This document shows positions 12,701 through 25,109 of a stretch of 64,000 nucleotides of DNA, in pieces. A program made the translations under genes and the position numbers. The notes beneath the pieces are model-generated. The model was not told the origin of the DNA and did not search any database. It worked only from the letters and a program-made list of their open reading frames with translations. This stretch comes from Drosophila persimilis (lineage: Eukaryota > Arthropoda > Insecta > Diptera > Drosophilidae), in assembly GCF_003286085.1 (NCBI RefSeq), contig NW_020825387.1, forward strand, positions 372,001 to 436,000, read 5' to 3'. Positions within the stretch are counted from its first letter, which is position 1, and each line of letters starts with the position of its first letter.

Positions 12701-15700
12701 TGGTTCCCATAAACAAGCCATCACTTAAGAGCCAGAAGGAAGAGAAAAATCGTATTACCCATAATTCATCGATAAAGATTTTTGCAGTTTTGGAAATGGG
12801 AATGGATTCCCATTACCAGAATCTTTGAATGCGTTGATATGCGGCTTTTGTTCTGTCCATTGACGTTAATACGATCTTTCTGAGAATACAAAATTAGCCA
12901 AAAATAGACCCAGCTCATGAAATGTTGCTTAAATATGAAATAACCATATAAATAATAGCCATGATATTTATAAGACCATATCTGTCGTTGATTTAATAAC
13001 ACAAATGGTATCCAATATGGTATCTGAGTATCCATCATACAGATATGATATGATAATGAGCCATGAACAAACGGTACTACAGCGAATGGGTGTGGTGGAT
13101 CGTGTCGGTCAAGGTTTGCCCTTAATTAAGTTAACATTAAATTAGAATTATGAACATTTGTGTGTTTGGGGTCGGGGCTGGGGTTTTCCCATAATCAAAA
13201 TTGGATTTCGGAACGGATCTAGAAAACGACGCCCACACACAGCCCAAAAAACCAAGAAGAGCCCTTCAAAAGAAGAACAAGGCAAAGGAGAATACAAAAA
13301 CGGATTGCAGGTTAATGAGTATCAGCAAAACAACCACAAAACAAAAATAAAAACAAAAAGGGCAGAGGCAGATACCGATACAGAGAAATGAAAGTAGGCA
13401 AAGAACAACCTGATGAGCAGGCAGATCAAATGATCAAATGCTCAAACATTCAAACATCAAAGCCAAAAACCGAAACGAATCGAGAGGAAAGAGCTGCCAA
13501 TCGACTAGAAATGTACGAAGTGTATGGGATGGATAAATATAGCCCCCCACAGAACGACAACGACAACGACGACGACGACATGTTATGACATGCAAAATCC
13601 GGCAAGAAAGTCGCCGGATACAGAGGCAGAGCCCAGAGCCCAGAGCCCGAGCCACAGTCAGAGCTTTGCGCAACGCCAACAGAAGCAGCGACAGAAACAG
13701 AGACAGCGACAGCGACGCCAAAAGCTTTGCTTCGCTGCTGCGAGACGGCCAGGCCTGCCAAGTGGGACTTCATTTCGATTCTAAAAGCCGTTAAGATCGG
13801 TTCTGTTTGCGGTACGCGCGCCACGCCACAAACCCCAAAGAAGAAAAATAAGAAGAAGAAGGAGAATAAGAGGCAGAAGATCCGAGAAACGAGATCGTGA
13901 CTGAGATAAGGAGAAGCGAACGAACAGCCAAACGGTTTCCCCAAACAGCAGCTGCTGCCGAATGTCAGCTGAGTGTTTCGCGAGCCTCACATCATCGTAA
14001 ATTAAGCATTTAAAAATATCATAAAAGATATATTTAATTAGAGAACCAGACACCGCATACACACACTGCACCGCACCGCACCGCAGCGCAGCGCAACGCG
14101 AGAGACAGACTGACAATCAGAGCAAGACTCTGCTTAAAAATACCTGAGATTGTGATACTAATTAAATATTTTTTGTGGTGTGTGATAAATTGTTGTAACA
14201 ATAAAACAAATAACCACAACTTAAAACACAACAAATTAATATAAAAAGTAAGTAAAGCAAAGCGTCCACAAAACGCAACACACAGCACATTGTGTGTGAA
14301 CACAAATATCCCAATCACAACAATCCCAATACCAATCACAAACAAACAAAAAACTGGCAAATCAAGTTGAATAAATAAATTGTGTGATAAGACTTCCGCA
14401 TGCCTAAATAATATTTACAATAAATAAAACGCAAGAAGCATCGCCGACACACAAATTTATGGAACTTCTGTTCTTTGTAAGCCCACAAAAGCACAGCACA
14501 CACAAAAAACACACAAAACACAAGGCACACCACACAAAAATTAAGCCCGTCAAACAAAAGACGCAGGCCACAAACTTGAATTGCAACTTTAGTGTGTTGG
14601 CAAATTGATTTTTGGATAACTTTTGCGCTCCACAGAATTAGAATTAATTGCAACAATTAAAGCAGAAACCATTTAAAGAGAAAGGCTGGAACAAAGGCAA
14701 ACACCAAACTGTCCCCACCCGTCATACCAAAAAACAGCAACAACAACTAAAAGAATTAATACCTAATAAATAAATATAAAACCAGGCTTTTAAGCAAACC
14801 AGAGGTCCATAAATTTCAAACAAGTTGGTTGGCAAATGCAAACGAAGAGACGAAGACAACTCGAAAGTTCAGTTTTTGGTTTTTGTTTTTCGTAGTCGTC
14901 TTCTTTTATGTAAAGAGAGGAAGCGGCAAAGAGTGACGAGAGGAGGAGAGCGTGTGTGCGTACGTTTGGGGAAGACTTAAAAGTGTTGCAGGCAAAAAAA
15001 GTTCTAGCGGTAAATTAAGTGCAAAGCCGAAGTAGTGCCGAAGTCTTGGGGAGAGAGTGAAGGAGCAGAGATGAGCTTTCCTCTCAATGACAACCTCCTT
15101 CTCTCATTCACTCCCACTAAAGCACCTGTCATTCCACAAAGCACTCTCTGTTGTTTGTCTTTTTCATTCACTCCCATTCGAAGCTCACACAAATACTAAA
15201 CCGATTCTATATTGCTCTCCCTTTCTTACAGATGCAGGACTATTGGCACATTCCACGCGCCTCGCTGGCCTCCTCCAGCAGCTCGGCCATCAGTTCGGCC
15301 AGCTCCTCAAAGTCATCAAACAAATCGAATTCCAATCCCCCCACACTGGCAAACCGGAGTCAGCATCAGCAGCAGCAGCAGAACAGCAGCAGCAGCAGCG
15401 GGAAGACTACAAGTGCGACAAGTGCTGCCGTGACCGCTGCGGCGGCGGCAGCAGTGCTGGCAGCAGCCAAACGGGGATCGCGCAGCTCTCAGGGCTCCAG
15501 TGACAGCAACAACAGCACGCGGGTGAGTAAGAGGGTGCCCCCACGCAGGCGGATACACGAGCCGTGTGACTCACGTCGAAACATTCTCTTCTACATATAG
15601 AGCGCTGCTTCCGGCTCACTGCTGCTGACGGCAGCGAATCTGGAGCGCTTCGCGGAGATCCACAAGAAGCAGGAGCGGCACAACAAGATGTTGATGAACA

Positions 15701-17374
15701 GCACGTCGCCAACCTCCTCCTCATCGGCCAACTACAATGCGAATCTGGCTTTGGCCAGCAACGGCAGCACTCCTGGAAAGGATGCGGTGATTGCCATCGA
15801 TGGCCACGATGGAGCAGAAGCGGATCCAAATTTGCATTATATTAAAACCAAAGACCTCGACACCGTGTCCATTGCCAGCTCCATGCACTTTACGATGGTC
15901 AATGGCGACAACGGACCTCCAAAGAAGCCCAAGCGGGGACTCTGCGATCGCGGACGCCAGGTCACAGTGCTGATTGTCAGCATGAGCACCATCTTTATGC
16001 TGCTCATCATGGGCATGGTCTATGCGCTAGAGAGTGAGTTCTATCTACGGAGTTCGATCTAAACTGGATGTTAATCTTTCCATTTCCCTTTGCAGTGCGC
16101 GCCCGAGACATGCCGAAGAGCTAATGGGGGGAAGGCGGGCTCTGTCTATCTACGAGAGTATCCAACTCCTCCACTGGCTAGCAATTTAGTTTATTATTTA
16201 TTGTATTGTATTCTGCTATGTTTTGAGCCACCCCAATTATTTTTTTGTTATTGTGTCGTCTTTGAGCTAGTTGTGTAAGCTATTTATTAAACAATTTTTT
16301 TTTGGAGAGTCAGTTGAAGCTCGGAAAATCGTATCGGAAAATGTTTTACCCCTGTGGCACGCACACACACATACACGATGCTAGTATTAAGACAGAGAAA
16401 TATGCAAACAAATGGAAGCATGGATGTATTTTTTTTTTCTGGTTAGCAATTAAGCTATTTATCCCTGTGATATGTTTAATAAAGTGAATTTTCTAATTGT
16501 AAAACGGTTGGCCCTTTCACGCACCTGCCGCAAGAGGTCAATGACTGGAGAACCGAACGGTAGCCCCTAGCAACGCCTCAAACCATGACAACAGCCCGCA
16601 CTGGGTCAACAACAGCGGAACAACGGAAGGGGGACGGGCGAATATATTTTCTCGGACTCACCTCAACCTCCTGCAGGGTCTGTGTCCACATGTACTTTTC
16701 CAGGGTGCAGCCGTTGCCGGCGTTGGGCTGGAGTTTGCCCACCTCCGCCTTCTCCGATTCATCGTCCACTTTTTCTATGGGCTTGGAAATGTCGTCGAGA
16801 TTCAAAGTGGCAGCACCGCCGGCAGAGTCCCCACTTGTTTTGTCGAGCAGCTGCTGGCGTTTTCTAGAATACAAAACCATACACGATGGTAGTAGGAAAT
16901 CTGAATCAGAAGCCAGAGGCAATCTCCGTACTTATCCTCCTCCTCTTTGATAATGGCCGCTGCTTCCTCATCGGAAATATCACAAATTTTGTTATCATCG
17001 ATTTCCTTCTGACGTGCCTCGCGTTCCACGCGCTCTTTCTCGTCCTTGATGCGTTTGGTAGCCTCGCGGGCCTTGAGTTTTTGAGTGTGTTCCTCGATTG
17101 CGACTGACGACTCCTTGCGGAAAGTGTCCAGGAGGAGTTTCTCCCATTCCGACTGCTTGGCGCCTGTGAAGAAGTCGGTCTTGCGACGCAAGAAGCTGGC
17201 CAATGTATGGAGGAACTGCAAAAGAACAATGCCACAATGGTTAAAACAAAGAATAAAGCAAGTCACAAAGAGATGTTCCATGGGAGGAACTGTTCTTACA
17301 TCGGGCACGCCGCCACGATGCTTCTCTGCCACAGCCAGTAAAATGGTGTCAAACGTTCCCTCTTCGGCAGACAT
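6787..17374 (-). CDS. nudC: NudC, nuclear migration protein (CS domain)
   Basis: Coding exons on the minus strand are 17374-17300, 17215-16932, 16863-16662, 7296-6899 and 6838-6787, giving 336 residues, close to the known fly protein. NudC is an Hsp90-linked chaperone that supports the dynein/LIS1 pathway in nuclear migration and mitosis. The N-terminus ([13 protein letters not shown]) starts a conserved helical segment, followed by a charged coiled coil (about residues 50-120). The p23-like CS domain begins at [18 protein letters not shown], with the exon 3/4 junction inside it, and contains WVLQDSKTV and MNWWNRLV. The end ([12 protein letters not shown]) is typical of the family. The third intron is 9,365 bases and encloses an opposite-strand gene. 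The start ATG is the first in frame, about 100 bases downstream of a DRE. Identity is very sure; exon ends are fairly sure. Confidence 0.93.
7791..7822. repeat. Pentanucleotide tandem repeat (GCATG)6
   Basis: Six perfect units of GCATG run from 7791 to 7820, in the giant intron of nudC. Other five-base arrays follow at 8396 and 9141. Confidence 0.9.
8396..8419. repeat. Pentanucleotide repeat (GCCAA)n
   Basis: About five units of GCCAA/AGCCA within the giant intron of nudC. Confidence 0.85.
8817..8858. repeat. Compound repeat (CGCCA)n then (CA)n
   Basis: Three CGCCA units pass directly into a CA dinucleotide run of about 25 bases. Confidence 0.85.
9141..9160. repeat. Pentanucleotide repeat (GTCTT)4
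   Basis: Four perfect GTCTT units, followed by the diverged unit GGCTT. Confidence 0.85.
9309..9408. repeat. Two (CT)n microsatellites
   Basis: CT/TC runs at about 9309-9342 and 9390-9408, separated by non-repetitive DNA, in the nudC intron. Confidence 0.8.
10117..10143. repeat. (GCC)n trinucleotide run
   Basis: Nine GCC units in a row in the nudC intron. They lie in no supported reading frame. Confidence 0.9.
11929..11952. repeat. Poly(T) run of 24
   Basis: 24 consecutive T, flanked by GTG and GGGG. On the minus (nudC) strand this is poly(A). No retroposed gene body is visible beside it. Confidence 0.9.
14869..15009 (+). promoter_or_regulatory. Possible promoter and 5' UTR exon of the nested gene
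   Basis: TCAGTT at 14869 matches the fly initiator consensus. AGTCG follows at 14894, a DPE-like word but about 4 bases closer than the usual +28. Downstream DNA is purine-rich and UTR-like, up to a donor-like GCG|GTAAAT at 15009/15010. The coding exon starts right after an acceptor (CTTACAG, 15225-15231), so a separate upstream exon must exist; this is the best nearby candidate, inferred only. Confidence 0.3.
15232..16124 (+). CDS. Small protein with one C-terminal membrane segment, nested in nudC
   Basis: Coding exons are 15232-15522, 15601-16033 and 16096-16124, giving 250 residues. All joins are GT/AG and in frame. The start codon sits exactly at a splice acceptor, so the 5' UTR must be on an upstream exon. 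Residues 1-97 are rich in Ser, with a Gln run near 45-50 and an Ala run near 70-85. Residues 98-125 ([20 protein letters not shown] and on) look helical. A basic patch ([15 protein letters not shown]) precedes a strongly hydrophobic stretch at about 218-239 ([20 protein letters not shown]), and only about ten residues (MRARDMPKS) follow. There is no signal peptide, so it probably inserts as a tail-anchored or type II protein with a large cytosolic N-terminus. I do not recognise a family. It lies wholly inside the third intron of nudC on the other strand. Confidence 0.75.
16478..16483 (+). terminator. Candidate poly(A) signal of the nested gene
   Basis: AATAAA about 355 bases after the stop and 180 bases before the next nudC exon, so the nested transcript can end within the intron. 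Confidence 0.55.
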
Positions 17375-17473
17375 TGCGCTAGTTATATTCTTTACTGTTG
17401 TAACAAGTTAAATTCGTTTGATTTCTAGATGTTTCGTATTTGCTTCTGCCGGCACATGTGTTTTTCTCGGACT

Positions 17474-17481
17474 TATCGATA
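17474..17481 (-). promoter_or_regulatory. DRE (TATCGATA) upstream of nudC
   Basis: A perfect DREF site, TATCGATA, which reads the same on both strands, lies 100 bases upstream of the nudC start codon. It forms the nudC-side end of an AATATACC-rich repeat. DRE promoters are typical for fly housekeeping genes. Confidence 0.7.
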
Positions 17482-17560
17482 AAATATACTGTCGACCCTC
17501 AGAAATATACCAAAATATCCCATCTCAATATAAAAATATACCGTAAGTAATAAAGCGTTT
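17482..17560 (-). repeat. Promoter-linked AATATACC repeat, nudC copy
   Basis: Read on the minus strand it carries GGTATATTTTTATATTGAG, then GGTATATTTCTGAGGGTCG, then AGTATATTTTATCGATAAG. This order matches the eIF3e copy (39056-39135) and the CG9706 copy (42972-43060). The DRE end points at nudC. Confidence 0.7.
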
Positions 17561-18187
17561 TTTCCTTCTTTTCTGGCTTAACTAACCATGCAGTTTATAG
17601 AATTCTCAATACAACGAATATGTTGCAAGCGAACTTTGTGCAAGCGGCCCCTCAGTCTTCAGCTCCGGGTTTTAATGCACTCGACTCTATGGGCAAAATA
17701 GCATTCAGCTTTTGACAGCGCAGTACTGTTTCAAGCATCGTGCTCGCAATATATACGAAATTACAAAGTTAGCAGCACTGTTCCTGTTCCGCATCACCCA
17801 GTTTCATGGCGGCCAGCTAAGCGGTAAGCGGAAACTTTAAATGATTTTGATTTTCTGTATCATTTGTTTTGATGAAATGTGAGGGTCCGGAAGGAATACT
17901 CTCTTTACTTTAATCGAACCGGCCAAGCGAACTCGAACCTCGATTCGAACGGTATAGATTTCGAATGGTGTAGAAATTGCGGAAAATCAGCCCGGAAACC
18001 GTGTTTGATGAACTAGGCTTGTAAACCTTAACAGTATGCAGTATGGACAACAGTACATACCCTCTTTTTTCTCAGCGATTTCCCAGGGGGGAGCTTTCAA
18101 GGTATAGTAGGCAAAAGGGCATTGATCAACCTAATCAAACCTAATTTTATAAACAATGCAATAAAAGGAGCCCCTTAAAATTAGCCA

Positions 18188-18352
18188 ATCTTGTAGAATA
18201 TTGATTCATCAATCGAATAAAACTATATGTTTGGCGCTGGGGATCCCAATTAGCTAGTAACATAAGACCGAATATCAAAATGGAGGAAACTGATTTTGAT
18301 CGGTATATTTATGGTATATTTTGAAAATATTTATCGGTATATTTGACCGATA
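18188..18352 (+). repeat. Promoter-linked repeat, second copy upstream of nudC
   Basis: Contains TTGATTCATCAATCGAATAA, AGCTAGTAA, CCGAATATCAAAA and then three GGTATATTT-type units, ending in GACCGATAAG. Word order matches 38935-39135. It faces away from nudC, towards the UTR-like DNA at 18.4-19.0 kb. Confidence 0.65.
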
Positions 18353-18429
18353 AGTCCGCGAAAAACTGCCCACCACCTCCCCCCATTCGAAAGCACGGCC
18401 TTGCCGCCCCAACGTATGCCTCACAAATG

Positions 18430-18990
18430 TATCCAAAATCTCACATAGTTCGGGTCCTTTGAAGTGAACGGAGCGAAAAAATAAATCAAATCCAGTCGAA
18501 GTTGAAGTTGAAGTGCTAAAAGCAAAAATCTAAAATTTCCAAACTTTTTTGTTGCGTGAAAAAGCACAAAGTTCTGATACCAGTGTAGTGTTGAAGGAGA
18601 AAAAATTAAAAACAGTTTTATCTGCAGTTAAAAGTAAATGAGAAAAGAGTTTTGTGTCTAATCTTTTTCGTGGCCGCGCTGTTGCAGAAAAAGAGTAATT
18701 TTTAACTAATTCACTCACACACACGCACACAGTAATATAATTGGGGAAGTGGAAAAACGCAATACGGAAAGAGAGATAAGCGTAGGAGTTGCTCTGCAAA
18801 AATCAATAAATTTTACATACCTATAGACTCACACACACACACACGCAGTCATACTCCTCGGCACGTATACTCAAAAGCTGGAGCGCGGGAAGAAGAAGAA
18901 GCACAAGCACAAGAGCAGGAAGAAGTAGAAAAGCATGCTTACTCTCGCAAACAAGAACAATATATCTAAACAACAGTGGAGTGCACAAAA
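18430..18990 (+). other. UTR-like region, possible remote first exon
   Basis: Purine-rich, stop-rich DNA with GAAGTTGAAGTTGAAGTG near 18500 and GAAGAAGAAG near 18893. It looks like fly 5' UTR and begins just after an outward-facing copy of the promoter repeat. It could be a first exon of the glutamate synthase gene 7 kb downstream or of a non-coding transcript. No clear splice donor was found, so this remains a guess. Confidence 0.25.
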
Positions 18991-21900
18991 TTAGAAACGC
19001 TTCATGGCGGTGCTTACAAGTTATGATACTTGATTGATTGATTAGGTTAACTTTATTGATTGGAAATCAATTTTAAATTTATGGTGCTTCCATTCACAAA
19101 TTGAAATCAGACTGCACTTATTCGAATGGCCGGCACTGTGGCTTTCTTCGCCGCCTGCCGCAAACTTCTCGCTCTTGTCGTTCTCGAAGTTCTACTGTGT
19201 ATGTGAATGTGTATGTTTGCCGACACACACAAAGCTCTCCTACCCCTACCCCCGTCGCCTGGTTTGTCGATGACTATTTTATGGCCTGTGCTTCAGTCGG
19301 AATCTCGTTTCGCTATTTCCACTCCTCCTCCGCCCCTCTCCCAGCGCGCCCTCTATCTGGTGCTCCACTGCAGACCACAGCAGCTGCTTCTCTTGCTCCG
19401 CTTCAAGGTCAGTGTAAGGTTAGGGCTCTGCTCTTCCTGCTCTCGTCAGAGCGAGATATTCGGTGATGAAGGAGATGAAGATGAAGGAAGGGACCATGGC
19501 AGTGATTTCTGTACAGTGGGCTCCATCTTCATGGGAAAAAAGTTGGCTGCAAAAGGGAATGCTACAATAAGTGAACCAACAAAGTGCCACAAATTGCTTC
19601 CTTAATGGAGGTGGTATCAAATTTAATGACTGCCTCTATGTTTGCATTTCCTTTGCTCGGGATTTTAGTTCTAGCCAAGGTATATTCAATTGAAGGTCGG
19701 GCAGTCGGAGAAAGTGCTCTAGAGTGAAAGCGAGCCTGCCTTACCTTCACGTTAATATCCCTTTCGGTTTTGGCCGTCTACGTCACTGCCCTTTGACATT
19801 TACACATTGCTGCTCTCTGCGTCAGCTTCCGAGTGTGAGAGTGCTCTCTCCCACCCTCTTACATAACAGTTATGTAATCAGCAGCTTCCACACTTTTGCC
19901 ACTCTGTGAGGGCCTTTTCTCTCGTCGATTGCCCTTCAATTTAAAGGATAACATGCTGTGCTTTGTCTTATTGTCCTTTTCTGTTATCCCAAGAGCTGGG
20001 CAAGCACCTCCGAAGGATTCTAGAAGGCTTAGCAGCAGACAATAGAGACGCGGGAGACTCAGGAGACTGACACTCGAAACGAGATGGCGGAAGATAGAGC
20101 TGGCAAAGAAAGTGTGAGCCTAAGCCTAAGCCCTCTCTTGCAGTTAAGTAAGAGCAAAGCTCTCCGTAAGCTTATCCGTCAGCGGAGCGAATGCACAACA
20201 TTCTCCTTTCGTCGCATTCTTGGCACATTTTTCATGCCATTACATTCCTAATTGAAATCTGATACGAATTGTCGTGTGGTTCTCGGTGGCGCCGCAGGTT
20301 GTTGCGGTTTACCGGTTCAGTGATTTTCCAATTGCGTCGCAGTCTCAAAGACAATGGGCGAGTGGGTGGGACAGTAGGGCGGGTCGATCGTGGCAGCAAT
20401 TACGATAACGAGCCCAGACTTTGCTGATCAATTCCAGAATTGAAGTTACATTTTGATTGATTCTCTATCGCTAGGATTACCCATCGTTTGCCTGATAAGC
20501 CCCGATAGAGAGTCGAGTCCCGAGGTCTCTCCTACAAACAGGTAGCACTCAGACCTCGAGACCAGGTACCTGACTCAGACAGGCAGAAGGGGCTCCCCAC
20601 AACCACTCCCCTTTCTAATTTACTTTGGATTGTTATTGCTATTGTTGCCCCGCGCACACACAACTGTATTTACATAAGGGAAGGTAGGGGCTATCCGAGG
20701 GTAGGGGCGGGGCATTCGCAATCTACCCCAAAAGTGCAACGCCAACGCGTTGTCTGTCTCCCTCTTGCACTCCGCCTCCCATCTGGAGGCAGCTTTCATT
20801 GGGAACTAATGCAAATTGCGACGTTGCTTGTTTATGGGCTGGCAACTGTACCTCGGCTCTTAATTGGCGGGGCGGGGGGGGAGCATGGCGCACCTTCTGC
20901 CGTAAATAGCAAACAGCTGCGATATCTAATATCGGAGCAAGGGTAGGGTATCATCAGGTATCATCATCACCATATGCCCTCCCCCATCCGTTTGTTTGGG
21001 TGGATGCATGAACCATGCATAAACCAGAAAAACAATGTTCCTCAAGTTTCTAAGTTTCAGTCTATCGTTAAGCAAACAGATCAATGAAAGATATAAACAA
21101 GCTATTTTATTTCATCACTGGAATGTGTGGATCTTGTATTTATCATCACTGAAACTCTAAGACTGTGAAACATAAGAGGTTAATGCTAATTGTTGGATTA
21201 TTAGCACTTTTGTAGAAACATATAGAACTTTGGACCGAGCTTCAACCTTAATTAGCCAACAAACGTTTTCTCTACAGTGCGTTTCGGGATGCTAAGGCAA
21301 CAAAAATGATTAAATTTCTATGATCTTTGAATACACTCCAGTATTAATTTCAAGATGCCTTTTAACATTCATCCCATCGCTGTGTGGGCCCACTGTGCGA
21401 GTAGTTCTAGATAAAAAAAATAAATTAAAAAATAGTTCAACGTGTAATTCCAAAGCGCAATAAAAAGCAAACCACAACGAGACCACAAGGCGATGAAGGG
21501 GGTACAGATTCCACAATTAAACAAACAACAAAAAATAGCCAACCCAATGGCGATAATGAACACAAATTGTTACTATTTTTAAACAACCTTTTTCCCTGGC
21601 TAATTGAGGCGGATTCCCTTGCGGATTTCCCCTCCCCCCTAGAGAGCTCTCGGTTGGCCATAAAAAACAAAGTGATATGGGGACCCATAAAATAGGTCTC
21701 TCTCGGCCACTTGAAGCACCCCGAGTCTCGAGTCCGGTCCCCGATAAGCAGGAGAAGTAGAAGTCGGGTCAGATAGTGGCATTTCCCGGACGATAGCCGG
21801 CCCTAAATTTGATCATAAATCGCTGAAATACAACCTTTTAACAGCGGAAGGAGCTACTGGTTCTATTTATATGGGGCAGGGATTTACATTCAGGGTCTAA

Positions 21901-24654
21901 TGCTAATGGCTTTTATATTGGTTAGAGGCTGACACCCATTAGGACCGTTGATGATTATCCTTGAATAATTGCCCTTTGACATGCCCCAAACATTAACCTA
22001 CCGCACGCAATGTTTCTCTTTATTTACCTATTTCGGGGTTATTGAAACTTGTTGCCATTCTTGTTTACATTAATAATTTATATTATACGCATATCTCTGC
22101 ATACAGATATCTATTCCATCCCCCGATGTAGAGATGTAGATGTGGGCCACACGCGGCTGCCGCGTTTTCGGACTTTGCACCAAACGCCATGGAACTGGTG
22201 GCCTCTTCCTCTCTCTCTATATACCTATACATATATATGTATATTCCCCTCTATCTGTGTGTATCTCTCTCTGTTCTCCGATATATGTACATATTCTCAG
22301 GTTGAAAGTCTGCAGACTTGTTTGCCATATGTACAATATTGGATTTCTTTGCTTTATTTTCTCGCCGCTTCAGTGGAAGTCCAAATATTTATTTTGACTC
22401 TCGAGCTGAGTCTAGATTCTACAAATTCTGGATTTCTGAAAAACAGGGTGTCCGATGTCTTCTCTCTGAGAAGACTGCATTAAATAAACAAACTAAAATT
22501 CCTATGGGAATATATGCTCTTAACGTCATCTATAGATAAAGTGAAATATGTACATATAATATTCCGGTATGAAAATAGAACGGTTTTTGTGACGCACTTG
22601 GTAGAGTTATGCAAGGAGAACCGAACTGAGGCTGAATGAAAGAAAATATCAGTCCAAGTGATTGATAGAGGATTATACGAGTTGCCATATGATGTGAAAA
22701 GATACTTTTGGGGGTTTCTGTAAAAGTTTATCCATCAAAAGATTCCGCTATGATCTTTCAGATTTATCTACTGTTTTTGGCTACTTTTCGCTACCCTTTA
22801 CTAGCCCCTAAAAATCCACAAAGATATCTGGTTTTGTTCAAGTCACGATTATGATGCTATAAAGCTAACAAAAGTTGGTCTATTTTTTGGGAGGCATTGG
22901 TTATCTTTTCATAAATCTTGCTGCCAGGTTCCAGACACTTGAATTTTGGTCAAAACTTTCCACTGTGCCTGGGATTCGCGATCTCAATCTTTCGGCTACG
23001 TCACGTTCCATGTTTCCCATAGGAGAGTTCTTATCGGTGTTTCAGGAGGGAGGGCATCATTACGCATTCACCCAGAAATCGATGCGTATTTATAGCACTT
23101 TCCTCTCCCAATCACGCATGCAAATCGTGAATAATGCTCCCCCCAATGGAACACCGATAATCACTACGAATAAACCCCCACCCCACCCCCCTGGTATGGG
23201 ATTGCATGAAAGTTCAGTGTGCCATTAGATTCTTGGCTGTGCCGCTCGTGTCGTGAATGAATCTTATCTAAGGTCTGGGTGAGTCGGTGCGGGGGGGCGC
23301 CAGCGGTGAGACGCCAAAGATTATTAACAAATAGAGAACACACAATAATGAAAGAGAATTTCGGCCTGCCCCTTGCCGCTGCCTCAGTTGCAAACACTCG
23401 TTCGGCACATGTTAAACGCCTGATACCGAAAGCGCTACCAAAAACAAGAAAAGAGTCTAACAAAAAGTCAAGAAACCGATTTAGAGAGAGAGAGATTGAT
23501 CGACACTGGCGATATCTCTTATTTTTATTGATAAGTATCGATTTACGGTAACTGAGTGATCGATAAGAATCGATTATGAAATTGAAAACGAAGTAAACGG
23601 ACACACCTGTTTGTGGATTCCATTTCTAAGATCAAATCAGAAACCACCTGCTTCAACTGATATTATTTGAGAAGTGGAGAATGTCAAAAGTTGAGATTCG
23701 TATTCGGCTTTTATCTGCTGAGTACAGCCCAACTCTATCCTCTACCCCGACCGATTCCAGAAAGAGAGAGACTACTGCCAGAGCAGGAATGTGTCACCGT
23801 CGAAGATCGAGATTGTGGCATGACGTCGCAGTCAACCGCCTGATAGATTCCATTCCCATCGCCTCTCCGCGCCGCTAGCGGGGACTTTGAACCAAACATA
23901 TGTACATACAAATATAACTCGTAGTAGTAGCCGTCGTCGTTTGCCGTCTGCGGAGCACAATAGAAAGTCTTTGATAAGGAGAGGGGAAGTGATTTCCTAT
24001 GAGCACGGCCTCGGTCCGGTCCCTCTGGTGGACCCCATGAACTTGGCCGCTTATCGCCGCGCACCTTTTGATTGATTAATTTATGTTCTCCAAATTAAAG
24101 CAATCGAACTATTAAATCGCCGGCCAGTGGTTCCTGGGAGAAAGATTGCAAGCAAAAATTTAATTATGCCACAGAAAAGAAAAAAAAGAAAGAAAGATCT
24201 GAAGAATTGATGGAAAATTTTTGGCAGAAATCTGGCACAAATGATTTTATCTTTTCTAATGGAGATTCTATTTTAAGAAGAGCTCGCAAGGAGAACGGAG
24301 AGCATCTATATTCCAAAAATATATACATATGCATACATCATTTCAAATGCATTTTTTTTCTGGTCAACAGTTGAAGGACCCCATAGAGAGATATGTAAAG
24401 GAAAAACATTCTTCCATGGGCGACGACAACGGGTGACAGTGAATTATTGAAAGCAGATCTTTGGTTTAACAAAAAAAAAAAAACACGAAATGCTGCACAC
24501 AAAAAACAAGAATATCTAAAATTATAATCCTAAAACAAAGACGATTCTGGTGGCGATGCTGTGCTTCAGGGGTGTCGTTAAAATATTCTCGAAAAACAGA
24601 ATTAATTTTGTTGTTCATTTCGAATATTTGAAATTGTTATTTCTCAATTGAATC

Positions 24655-24700
<46 letters not shown>
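24655..24700. repeat. (TTG)15 trinucleotide run
   Basis: About fifteen perfect TTG units, the longest trinucleotide array in the window, in intergenic DNA. Confidence 0.92.
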
Positions 24701-25109
24701 ACTCGTATGCATATTGTAAATCGCATTTTAAAGCATACGATCGAGGGAAGGGAATTTGTTTATAACGACGCGTCGTTCTGTGACGCCATTTGATATGTAT
24801 TCCCTACAATAATATACAAATATGACAAATATTTCCACAACTGCAATTGAAATTTGATAACGTAGAACGTTCAGCGATTGCGGCAGTCAGTGGCTCCCTT
24901 CGTTCCTTGTTCGATAAAACCGCCATGTAAATATCGAACGATTTTTCTCATTACGTTGTCGAGAGCATTTGAAGGTCTCGCCCCTCTCCTCTGGAGGGGC
25001 AATCGATTGTTTAATCAATCTGTCAATCAATTGTAAAGACCGATCGTCGAACTGTCTATTTAGGAAGCAATTTAGCTAAGCCTTTCAGGTGGAGTGCCTC
25101 TTAGAGGGA

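Larger units (their letters stand above)
7297..14860. other. Giant third intron of nudC, part without genes
   Basis: Apart from microsatellites (7791, 8396, 8817, 9141, 9309, 10117, 11929, 12227, 14068) I see no coding region here. Many short unrelated open frames exist on both strands, but none shows a conserved motif, a biased codon pattern or usable splice partners. Promoter or enhancer elements of the nested gene at 15.2 kb may lie here. Confidence 0.55.

Noticed and set aside
13434-13944. Overlapping Ser/Leu- and Arg-rich frames on both strands
   Set aside because: Built on CAGAGAC/GACGAC-type simple sequence; both strands open for compositional reasons.
21180-21215. Possible microRNA hairpin (ATGCTAAT ... 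ATTAGCA)
   Set aside because: Only about seven paired bases with a short loop, too short for a microRNA precursor.
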